Positions 8,460 to 16,508 of a DNA stretch of 24,490 nucleotides are shown here, one piece after another. The stretch is taken from contig MPUH01001084.1 in NCBI GenBank assembly GCA_001970955.1, positions 1 to 24,490 of the forward strand. Direction: 5' to 3'. The notes below the pieces were generated by a model. That model was not told where the DNA came from, did not search any database, and saw nothing but the letters and a program-made list of their open reading frames with translations. Origin of the DNA: Stentor coeruleus. Its lineage: Eukaryota > Ciliophora > Heterotrichea > Heterotrichida > Stentoridae. Positions within the stretch are counted from its first letter, which is position 1. The number at the start of each line of letters is the position of its first letter. The translations under genes were made by a program, and so were the position numbers.

Positions 8460-9794
8460 ATGAACTATTCTTTCCTCAACACATCTAATTTCACAACTCT
8501 AAAATTCCCTGACATCGATGAAATCTCAGACTATCAAATATCCAAATTCACTCAAACAAAGCCTCTAATCCCACCTTCTCCTTACAAAAAAACTAAAAAC
8601 CCAATTGTCCTAGATTCTAACCCACCAGATTACTACATCTACTGGAGCCATGAATTTATTCTTTATAAAACACACATCTTAATAAACAGAGAAAAATTAG
8701 AAATACTCTCTGAAATATCATATGAATTTGAAATAAACATAATCTCCCTTCATATGATTTCTAGTACTGAAAAATCATTACTTGTTGAAACTAATAATGG
8801 ATATACAAGACTAACTTTAGACCTTCAAATAATTGAAAATATTCAACTTCAACTCAAAGATATACATATTAATCCTTTTTACCCTAATCAAATCGCATAT
8901 CTAACACCATCAAATCTTACCTTAGTTAGTAAGGTTAATTTTGAACTCCCATGCTCTGATTATAAAGGTTTTGAGTTTCACTTTTCTCCTTTTAATATTT
9001 TTCTATACAAAGAATCTATTATTTCAATCAAAGATATGAGAATTGATAGTCTTATTAATGTTTATACTGGGAAAAATATTCATCAAATTTTACCGATTGA
9101 CTGTTGTTTTATGGTAGCGATATTAGAAGAAGATTTGAAAATTTATGATTGTAGGTATTGGAAAGAAGTGGATGTTTATGAGTGTGCTGAAGATACCGCG
9201 ATGAAATATTTGATGTCATTTCCACAAAGATCAAATATGTATGTTGATGGGATGGTTAGTGAAACTCATCAGAAAGTTTATGCAAAAGGGATGGTTATTG
9301 AAGAATTCCCACATAATCAAACACCGTATTTAGATAGTCTGGTATCAGAACTTGGCCCACTGTTTTTTAATTGTAAACTTCCTCGGACTGGAGAACTTAT
9401 TAATAATATCCATAATAATTCTTTGAACCCATTACTTGCTGCTTATCCACTTTACAATGAAAATCGGTGTATTTGGTTAGAAACTTCAACANCTTTGAAC
9501 CCATTACTTGCTGCTTATCCACTTTACAATGAAAATCGGTGTATTTGGTTAGAAACTTCAACAAATGGAGGATTGTTTATAGAAAATTCTAGTTCTCAAG
9601 AGACGAGATCTTCTGCGATATTTGCTAGTACAATTTCTAGTAATCATAAAATACAGACCGTTAAGATTCATGATTGTAGGGAATACTTTGAAGCTTTGGT
9701 TGAGGAAAGGTTTGAGGTTCCTGAAAGCACAAAACCGAAGTTGAATTTAAATATATTAGAACCGGATTTCGAAGATTTTGAAGATGATTTTTAA
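8460..9794 (+). CDS. Unrecognised beta-rich protein; contains an assembly duplication
   Basis: The frame reads 444 codons, but 9421-9491 is repeated exactly at 9493-9563 across the N at 9492, so the true protein is probably 420 residues. The 72-nt insertion keeps frame and adds 24 codons. I recognise no family. Alternating beta-strand-like segments (YIYWSHEFILYKTHILI, SLLVETNNGYTRLTL, LKIYDCRYWKEVDVY) suggest a WD40-like propeller in the first ~270 residues. The last ~20 residues are acidic (EPDFEDFEDDF). A TAF1C/RRN6-like RNA polymerase I factor is one speculative possibility. No signal peptide or membrane segment. Stop TAA, 55 nt from the convergent LAS1 stop. The leader is G-free. Confidence 0.8.
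   Translation: MNYSFLNTSNFTTLKFPDIDEISDYQISKFTQTKPLIPPSPYKKTKNPIVLDSNPPDYYIYWSHEFILYKTHILINREKLEILSEISYEFEINIISLHMISSTEKSLLVETNNGYTRLTLDLQIIENIQLQLKDIHINPFYPNQIAYLTPSNLTLVSKVNFELPCSDYKGFEFHFSPFNIFLYKESIISIKDMRIDSLINVYTGKNIHQILPIDCCFMVAILEEDLKIYDCRYWKEVDVYECAEDTAMKYLMSFPQRSNMYVDGMVSETHQKVYAKGMVIEEFPHNQTPYLDSLVSELGPLFFNCKLPRTGELINNIHNNSLNPLLAAYPLYNENRCIWLETSTXLNPLLAAYPLYNENRCIWLETSTNGGLFIENSSSQETRSSAIFASTISSNHKIQTVKIHDCREYFEALVEERFEVPESTKPKLNLNILEPDFEDFEDDF
9421..9563. repeat. 71-nt exact duplication around a single N inside a coding region
   Basis: 9421-9491 equals 9493-9563 with the N at 9492 between them. With the N it adds exactly 72 nt, so the frame survives and the artefact would be translated unnoticed. 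Confidence 0.92.
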
Positions 9795-9849
9795 TACAAG
9801 TAAATATAATATCAAACCCAATTCTAAACTAAAATTTAAGAAATTTATA

Positions 9850-10953
9850 CTACTCAACCTCATCAGTATTGACTTCAACATCATTATAAACTGAACTTGA
9901 CCCTATTGGCCGAGGACACCACGTTCCAAGTTTCCTCCATTTTTTCACTTCTATATCTGATATTTCCAAAATCTCATTCTTACTATTAGAAAATACCGTA
10001 GCTTCATGAACCTGAACAATAGTCTTCATAATACTTTCATCAAAACCATTATGACTAATAAGCATTGAAACAATTTCAAAAGCAACAATATCACTATTCT
10101 GTAAAAGTAACAAATTTTTAACCCAAGGTGTATAACTTAACTTTGGTGATGAATAAAGTGTCAATATTTCTTCAACTGAACTTTTTGCTTTAGTTGCATT
10201 AATTTTCTCATATTTCAATAACCAAAACACACCCTGCAAAACATTTTCCGCGAATTTTTTATTCTTAGAATTCAGTTGTAAAAACATCAAAGCCCAAGCT
10301 TCATCATTCATTTTCCATCTAAGTTCAGCAATAATCCTCCCTATTCTAGTTTTATGACATTCAATTTTCTGATTAAAAAGCCCTTCAGCGAATTTGGCTA
10401 GGGTATAAGTTTCTTGTGTAACTCTAGCTCGTTTTTCGAATTTCTCAATATCTTGAAGTACTTTTTCTGTTTTTTCTATTAAATGATTGTTTTGTTTAGA
10501 CCAATATTCTTCATAAAGCCAGTTTATAAGTGCATTTATAGCTTTTGAAAGCAAAAACATTGATGGAAGGGAAGAATGTGTAGCATCATGTCTTAGATCG
10601 ACTAGGAAATCAGGATATTTTATTGACCTTGCTGTGTTACTTACTGATCGAGCATATTTGCAATCATTGTAAAGATCCATTATAAGATTTGTACAGCGAG
10701 TTATTACCATACTTATAGCTAGTTTTGGAACTTCACCTTTTAAAGTAAGAAGTGAGGCTGGGTTTGGGTTGTTTGTTAATTCTTTTAAGCATGAAAATAT
10801 TGTCCGAGTACATTCTATGCGTACAGGAAGAGGCTCGCTTATTGCCCACATGTTTAAAAGCTCAAGAGCATCGAAAGGACTTTCTTTCAGCAACTTCCAA
10901 CATTTTCTCCATTCTTCCCAGTCTTTCCAAGGCACTTTTTTCCCAGACTCCAT
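9850..10953 (-). CDS. LAS1: Las1-family HEPN endoribonuclease (pre-rRNA ITS2 cleavage)
   Basis: A 367-residue protein opening with VPWKDWEEWRKCWKLL, the Las1 signature, followed by W36 and a helical HEPN domain. The catalytic R-x4-H motif is present as RHDATH at 121-126 in the context FLVDLRHDATHSSLPS, then ALINWLYEEYW, all strongly Las1-like. In yeast and animals Las1 cuts ITS2 of pre-rRNA in a complex with the Grc3/NOL9 kinase, in the nucleolus, to separate 5.8S from 25S/28S rRNA. Residues ~160-340 are helical and diverged. The C-terminus has KKWRKLGTWCPRPIG and an acidic tail, resembling the conserved C-terminal tail that contacts Grc3; this last point is inference. Stop TAG. Convergent with the preceding gene. 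Confidence 0.92.
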   Translation of the reverse strand: MESGKKVPWKDWEEWRKCWKLLKESPFDALELLNMWAISEPLPVRIECTRTIFSCLKELTNNPNPASLLTLKGEVPKLAISMVITRCTNLIMDLYNDCKYARSVSNTARSIKYPDFLVDLRHDATHSSLPSMFLLSKAINALINWLYEEYWSKQNNHLIEKTEKVLQDIEKFEKRARVTQETYTLAKFAEGLFNQKIECHKTRIGRIIAELRWKMNDEAWALMFLQLNSKNKKFAENVLQGVFWLLKYEKINATKAKSSVEEILTLYSSPKLSYTPWVKNLLLLQNSDIVAFEIVSMLISHNGFDESIMKTIVQVHEATVFSNSKNEILEISDIEVKKWRKLGTWCPRPIGSSSVYNDVEVNTDEVE

Positions 10954-11338
10954 TTCTTATATGAAAATATGGGATTTTTGTGTTGCTTTTGTAGTTTATG
11001 GAAATTTTATTATTAGGAAATTAGGCTTTGGATTTGAAAAGATAAGGTTTGTATAATTTTTGTGTTGTTTGATTGTGTTAAATATATGAAGATGTAATGA
11101 AATATATTATTAAAGCTATTATATTCTATCCTCAATAGCCAACAAAATTTTTATTTCTGTCAAAATTATCACTTTAATCTTCTAAACCCTAGCATGCACT
11201 TTCAAAACCTCCTTCCTCACAAACTATAATTTCAAATAAAACCCTCTTCCATAATATTATTAACCCTTAAAAAGCTATATCAACGTATCTCATTAATTAT
11301 CAAATAATCCTAACCCATCATTTAACAATAATCCCATC
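10954..11338. other. Spacer between LAS1 and TBC genes
   Basis: 385 nt without a gene. From 10954 to ~11100 the plus strand has many G and few C (leader of LAS1 on the minus strand). From ~11120 to 11338 it has many C and few G (trailer of the TBC gene). The same switch is seen in other spacers. Confidence 0.6.
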
Positions 11339-12985
11339 CTACTTATTCTGATCATTAAAGCTATCTTCCAACTGTCTTAAAAACTGTGGATCTATTGAGA
11401 ACTTCTTAATAGTGCTCAAATTAAGACTACTAAGCCCAAGATAAAATCCACTAAGTGTTTCTTCCAAATTTTTACCAAGGACTTTATCTAAGCTTATATA
11501 CAAAATCGCTAATGATGCTGATATTAAAACAGGCCAACCAAGGACAATAAACATATCCCAAATAAGTTTCAAAGTTTCAATAGGAAGTTTTTGTTGATAA
11601 GTCATATGCGAGAAAATCGTGACAATCCATGGAGTGACAATAATATCCAAATTAATCTCAAGTTTTCTCAAATGATCAAGTAAATAAGGTACCTTTAATC
11701 CAACAAGGACTTCTAATTGAAAAATAGCTAATTTCAATCTACTAAAACCACTTTTCCATATTTCCCCCATATAATATGGGGGTTCCATTATTGTCTTTAA
11801 AGTTTCAACAACTTTATCACTATCATTAAATACAATAAATAAAAAATGTGTGACTAATTGCATACCTTGACAATACCCAACTTCATGATTATATGAGCAA
11901 ATAGCTTTTAAAGCTTCTTCAACTTCGTTCATTCTATCAGGTAACCCTCTACTAACATCTTTTCTTATCTCATCTTCAACATTTTCATCATAATGCAAAC
12001 TTTTACTCCTTAGAAAAGGGAAAAACTCTCTTAAATACTCAACCCATAATAAATTTCTAGGCTTCAAACCTAAATAACACAATCTTGCCCAATTGTCTTT
12101 TTGGCTTAAATAATCTTTGACTAGTTTTAAGAAAAATCTGTTTACCCCACGTAATATAAGAAGGTCTTTTGAGTCTAGAAATTCAAGGACTTTTTTCCAT
12201 TTTTTATGTTTTTCTTGACGCTGTTCAGCTTTATGCCAAATTGAACGAAGGTAGTATTTGTGTAAGACATGGGTGTGTATTGTTAATATGCCTTCAAGAT
12301 TTTTATCTTTTTCTCTAGTTTGGTTTACATATATGCTATATTGGTTTTCTATGTATTGATTTTCATAGTTGATTAGTTTGAGGTCGTTGTGGAGTTTTTT
12401 CTGACTTGTATTGAGAGATTCGAATTCGATTTTGTAGACCATGTCTGAGAGTAAGTCTTTGATTATTTGACTTTCTAACTCTTTGTATTCTGGAGAAACA
12501 GGTGTTAATGGCTTTTTAAAGTTGTCTTGAGGTTCTAAGCATCTGATAAAGTAATTTCTAAGACCATTCGAGCTTTTCCATTCCTTCATAACTTGGATTA
12601 AAAGGTTGAGGTTTTTGACGAATGAGTCTCTTTCTAATCGATGCATCGCACTAAGTTCAATGATACGTTTTTTCGTGACAATTTTCATGCCATAAAGGTT
12701 TTTGATGTCTTCTTTATATAGATGCATAATAAGTTCTTTAGTTAGCCCAGGTTCTGAGTAATAAATGTCTGTTAACATGACAGCTTTTCGTGTTTGTTTG
12801 TTGATTTCGAAAATTAATTTCTGCAGATTCTCGCTAAAAAATACTAAAAGGACGTTCTTCTTGAAGTTTTTGGTGTATTTGATAAAAATGTGGCTTTGGG
12901 TTAGATACTCTACCATGCTGTCTAAAGCTTTTTTCTTATCGAAAGCGACTTTGTTTTCGATTTCTGTCATTGAGGTGTTTTCCAT
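11339..12985 (-). CDS. TBC-domain Rab GAP with PH-like and F-box-like segments
   Basis: A 548-residue protein. The TBC domain spans ~304-520 and has both catalytic fingers: I340-x2-D343-x2-R346 (IRKDVSR) and Y371-C-Q373 (GYCQGM). It closes with TPWIVTIF and LIWDMFIVLGWP, typical of the fold. It should therefore stimulate GTP hydrolysis by a Rab; which one cannot be told. Residues ~20-135 read like a PH-like fold (IFIKYTKNFKKN, GLTKELIM, LERDSFVKNLNLLI). Residues ~262-303 (KKVLEFLDSKDLLILRGVNR to NWARLC) resemble an F-box just before the TBC domain. The two N-terminal assignments are by eye and less certain. Start in catacATG, stop TAG. Divergent from the kinase gene. Confidence 0.92.
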   Translation of the reverse strand: MENTSMTEIENKVAFDKKKALDSMVEYLTQSHIFIKYTKNFKKNVLLVFFSENLQKLIFEINKQTRKAVMLTDIYYSEPGLTKELIMHLYKEDIKNLYGMKIVTKKRIIELSAMHRLERDSFVKNLNLLIQVMKEWKSSNGLRNYFIRCLEPQDNFKKPLTPVSPEYKELESQIIKDLLSDMVYKIEFESLNTSQKKLHNDLKLINYENQYIENQYSIYVNQTREKDKNLEGILTIHTHVLHKYYLRSIWHKAEQRQEKHKKWKKVLEFLDSKDLLILRGVNRFFLKLVKDYLSQKDNWARLCYLGLKPRNLLWVEYLREFFPFLRSKSLHYDENVEDEIRKDVSRGLPDRMNEVEEALKAICSYNHEVGYCQGMQLVTHFLFIVFNDSDKVVETLKTIMEPPYYMGEIWKSGFSRLKLAIFQLEVLVGLKVPYLLDHLRKLEINLDIIVTPWIVTIFSHMTYQQKLPIETLKLIWDMFIVLGWPVLISASLAILYISLDKVLGKNLEETLSGFYLGLSSLNLSTIKKFSIDPQFLRQLEDSFNDQNK

Positions 12986-13792
12986 GTATGCTAGAATTAC
13001 TAGTATTATATATGAGAACCCTATTTATAGGAGATTTTTGTACAGAAATAAGATTTTTATGGTAATTAATATTTTAAAGTATCTTTATAAACTGAATAAC
13101 TGCATAAAATAAATTCTAAACTAAATTTGGTATTAAGGTTGAATAAGGAATATAAATTGAACCACTCAAAGAGCCTCTTAGCGATCGGTTTTTACATAAT
13201 CTCAACCTAAAAACCTTCTTTTTTCCTACAAAACTCTATTCCAGACTGTTTCAATACTAAAAAACTATCTAAAACAAAAAGATTAGTTTCAAAAGACAAC
13301 TACTTATAAATTTTCAGAGCTTCTATTGGCATTTTGATGCAGAACCCGAACCTTTAAACATAAAAAACCCAATTACTCTAATCATAAATACACATTAGTA
13401 GTTTTATAAATTACTTAAAATCCTTAAACTTATTGAAAATAATATAAAAAAACCACCAATTTTTAATATACTTCATAAATCTATTTTTTCTATTGAATTC
13501 ATAAAATAAAATCTCTAATCATTATATCTAAAATCCTCACCTCTAACATCAATATTTATCAACCTTAAATCCTTCATATCTTAAAATTAATCCTACATAA
13601 CCTCCTCCATCTATACCAAATATTTTCTCTCCTTTCTTTCCATATCTAATCCTACATCATAAAACCTTAAAAAAATTTACCATATCATAACTCCATTTCT
13701 ATTCCTCTCCAAACAATCCTCAAACCCATTTTCTATTCCATCTCATCAAAATTCAAGCCCGAAATCTCAAGTTTTCAAAAAATGGAGTATAA
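12986..13792. promoter_or_regulatory. Divergent spacer with a 261-nt G-free tract before the kinase gene
   Basis: No gene seen. The first ~100 nt are T/G-biased on the plus strand (leader of the TBC gene). From ~13130 the plus strand is C-biased, and 13496-13756 contains not one G in 261 nt (67 C in 13501-13740). It ends about 36 nt before the kinase ATG. No classical motif recognised; the regulatory role is inferred from position. Confidence 0.5.
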
Positions 13793-15226
13793 ATGAAAGC
13801 TGTGGCAAGTATTTTCAACCCCAACGCCAAATGCTTTAAATGCAAGAACAAGTTCAAGCTAAAGCGTCGACGGCAATGCATAATCTGCAGTATTTTCTAA
13901 TTAGAAAAAGTTTTCTGCAAGCAATGCAGCATCAAAGAGCCAGGTTCCGTTTTTGGCTTTGTCTCTTCGAAACGTTATTGTAAAGACTGCTACAGTTCCT
14001 CAGGTGCTGAAAGTAAGTCTAAATTATCAACAAATTCTATAGACCCAGCATCAAAAACCTTATCTGTTGACATATCATCAGAATCATCAACTCCTCATTT
14101 ATCAGTAATATCATCATTATCTGAACCTCATCATATAACAGTACCTCCACCAGAACCAATATATGAAGAGCCTAAAAAACATAAACATTCTAATTATACT
14201 AAAGAAGAAGCTAAAGCTCAAATAGAAGGACCAGGAATAACAATAAAAGAAATATCAGAAGCACTTGAAGATGTTAAAATTGATGAGGTTGAATATTCAT
14301 TACCTACAAAAGCTAATGTAATTCATAAACAGATTGAAGAACAAAAAAAAGCTGTGAGGATAACAGAAGGAAACCCTGAAGAACAGTATGAGTTGTTGAG
14401 GAAAATAGGTGAAGGAGGATCTGGTTCTGTGTTTTTAGCTAAGAAAAGGGGTAATGGGGAGAATTTCGCTTTGAAAAGGATAATTTTAAAAACTAAACAA
14501 CAATACGACCAGATTATCAATGAAATATCCATGACTGTAATGAGCCAAAACCCAAATGTAGTTAATTACTATGAGAGTTTTAAATACAACTCATGCTTAT
14601 GGATTATTGTAGAATTGATGAAAGGGAATTTAACTGATTTAATCATGGACAAAGCGGGAATTATCCCTGAAAATCTTATGGCTTATATATCAAAAGAAGT
14701 TCTCACAGGGCTTAGTCATATGCATCATCAATTTCGTATTCATAGGGATATTAAAAGTGATAATATACTTATTTCATTAGATGGAAGTGTTAAACTTGGA
14801 GATTTCGGCTATGCAGCTCAATTAACTGCTGAACAAGATAAGAGGACAACTGTTGTTGGAACACCTAGTTGGATGGCACCTGAATTAGTTGTTGGATCAC
14901 AATATGATGGGAAAATTGATATTTGGAGTATGGGAATTGTTTTGTTAGAAATGGCTGAAGGAGAACCACCTAATTTAAGAGAAAATCCTATGAAAGCACT
15001 TTATATGACTGCTAATGGACCTCCACCAAGTCTTAATGATAAAGCCAAATGGAGCTTAGAATTTAATAGATTTGTTACTAGATGCTTGACTAAAGATCCT
15101 AGGTCAAGACCTGATGCGGATACTCTTCTTGGTGACCCTTTTATTGCTATGGCACCTAGTGATGGGAAATTACAGTTTAGTATTTTTATTGACAATTGGA
15201 TTAAAAGAAAAAAAAAAATAGGATAA
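13793..15226 (+). CDS. STE20/PAK-like protein kinase with N-terminal FYVE-like zinc finger; two exons
   Basis: Exons 13793-13889 and 13905-15226 give 472 residues. Residues ~14-61 hold four C-x2-C pairs: CFKC, CIIC in the basic context KRRRQCIIC, FCKQC and YCKDC. This is the FYVE-type zinc-finger layout, with the usual R-R-H-H-C replaced by R-R-R-Q-C. Residues ~65-180 are a Ser/Pro-rich linker. The kinase domain covers ~194-455: glycine loop GEGGSGSV (201-208), catalytic Lys K223 (FALKR), HRD 312-314, DFG 332-334 and GTPSWMAPE. All catalytic residues are present, and the sequence is closest to STE20/PAK kinases. FYVE fingers bind PI3P on endosomes, so an endosomal kinase is plausible, but the altered basic motif makes PI3P binding uncertain. 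Unspliced reading would lose the finger. The ATG at 13782 gives only four codons before TGA. Stop TAA. Confidence 0.92.
13890..13904 (+). other. 15-nt intron of the FYVE-kinase gene
   Basis: Sequence gtattttctaattag. It contains the TAA that would end the frame after 36 codons. Its removal rebuilds an AAA codon and completes the cysteine pattern of the zinc finger. Confidence 0.92.
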
Positions 15227-15729
15227 GATTGGTAATAGATTTGAATATATGGAAGTTGTGGAGAATTAAGATTTTTATATAATGCTAATAATAGAACTTG
15301 ATATGATTTTTTTTAGAGTTTATTAGAAAGGTTTTTTGGATTTATGGGGTAGAGAGGATGAGGTTTAGTTGTAGTGATAAAGTTTGTATTGATGTGATTA
15401 GTAGATATAATATATTTAACTCTATAGATAAGCATATTCATTATTTTTCCTTTATCAGTTAAATGATCATCCACAGCATATATCATTCCAACCCTCTTCA
15501 TAATTTCCTATAAAAATCACCCCAAACCAAATTTCCTATTTTATTCATAAAAGGTAAACCTAAAATCCATTATTCCAACTACCAACATCAATATTTAATC
15601 CAAATACTCAAAACCAATCAATCTACAAAACTAATCCTAATTCACATCAAAACCCGCTAAACTTATCTTTAAAAATCTGTTTTTCTGCAATCCTCTAACT
15701 TCAAAATTCAAAAAAGGGTTAAAATAAAT
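15227..15729. other. Spacer between kinase and SF-assemblin genes
   Basis: No gene seen. 15298-15419 (122 nt) has no C on the plus strand, forming a G-rich trailer of the kinase gene. From 15420 the bias reverses, and 15477-15552 has no G, forming the leader of the SF-assemblin gene and probably of the four-gene block behind it. Confidence 0.55.
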
Positions 15730-16500
15730 ATGATAAAAAGTTTGAATGAGCAGCTTAACCTCGAATCACCCAACAAAATGCGAGTCCAGCAACTCGCTGA
15801 AAGACTTTTCAACCTACAAGCAGGCTTAGAAGAAGAAAAAAACAGTCGCACAGAAAGTTTTCAAGCTAAACTCAAAGCTTTAGAGTCCAAAATCGATAGT
15901 TCTTGTCTCAACTTCGAAAGCAAATTCAAAGGTCTTCGTGATCAATTTTCCAAACTAAGCAACAACCTAGCAAGTGAAAGGGCTTCTCGTGATCTTTTAG
16001 ATGACCGGAAAACAAAAGAGCTAAAACTTGTTGAAAACAGTTTGCAAATTGATTTGAATTTACTGAAACAAAGCCGAAAAGACCATGAAGTAAAAATATC
16101 AAAAGTTTTAGATGAAAAATTATACTCTATAAAACAAGATCTTGCAAAAGAACGTAAAATCCGTGAAGAAATATCAGAACAACAGTCTTCTCATTTAACT
16201 AGTAGTATATCACGTTTAAATGCTGTTGTTGAAGAAGAAAGTCAAGAAAGACAAGAAGGTATGGAAAATTTAAATAGTCATATTCAAGAAGAGTTTCAAA
16301 AATTCGAAGATGAAGTTTTAAATGAAAAACGTGATAGGGATGAAGCTAATGCGGCTTTGATAAAAATGCTTGAAGATATGCAGGAAAGGTTAATGCAAGA
16401 ATTAAACCTTGAACGTAATGAGAGGGAATCAACTGAAGAAACTCTTTTAAAGCTTCTTGAAGAGACTTGCCAAAGAGTTGAAAGTAGTTTAAGAGCGTAG
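15730..16500 (+). CDS. SF-assemblin (striated-fibre coiled-coil protein)
   Basis: A 256-residue, almost wholly alpha-helical protein with a short head (about 20 residues) and then a continuous coiled coil of about 230 residues with few prolines or glycines. Heptads and the charged pattern (ERASRDLLDDRKTKEL, LAKERKIREEISEQQ, NEKRDRDEANAALIKMLED, NERESTEETLLKLLEETCQR) match SF-assemblin/beta-giardin proteins. These build striated rootlets attached to basal bodies in algae and ciliates and the ventral disc in Giardia. Length is typical for the family (~250-300). Start in ataaatATG, stop TAG. It is the first of four closely packed same-strand genes; the next start lies 8 nt past the stop. Confidence 0.9.
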   Translation: MIKSLNEQLNLESPNKMRVQQLAERLFNLQAGLEEEKNSRTESFQAKLKALESKIDSSCLNFESKFKGLRDQFSKLSNNLASERASRDLLDDRKTKELKLVENSLQIDLNLLKQSRKDHEVKISKVLDEKLYSIKQDLAKERKIREEISEQQSSHLTSSISRLNAVVEEESQERQEGMENLNSHIQEEFQKFEDEVLNEKRDRDEANAALIKMLEDMQERLMQELNLERNERESTEETLLKLLEETCQRVESSLRA

Positions 16501-16508
16501 AATAATAA

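Noticed and set aside
9421..9563. Genuine tandem protein repeat in the gene at 8460
   Set aside because: The copies are identical at every base and meet at a single N, as at three other places, so an assembly overlap is far more likely.
10752..11056. Plus-strand open frames opposite LAS1
   Set aside because: They are antisense shadows of LAS1, which has a clear catalytic motif on the minus strand.
12765..13112. Plus-strand open frame opposite the TBC gene start
   Set aside because: It is a shadow of the minus-strand coding region with no family pattern.
14354..15226. Kinase gene beginning at 14354
   Set aside because: The codon there is GTG. The frame continues upstream through the linker and the intron to an ATG at 13793.
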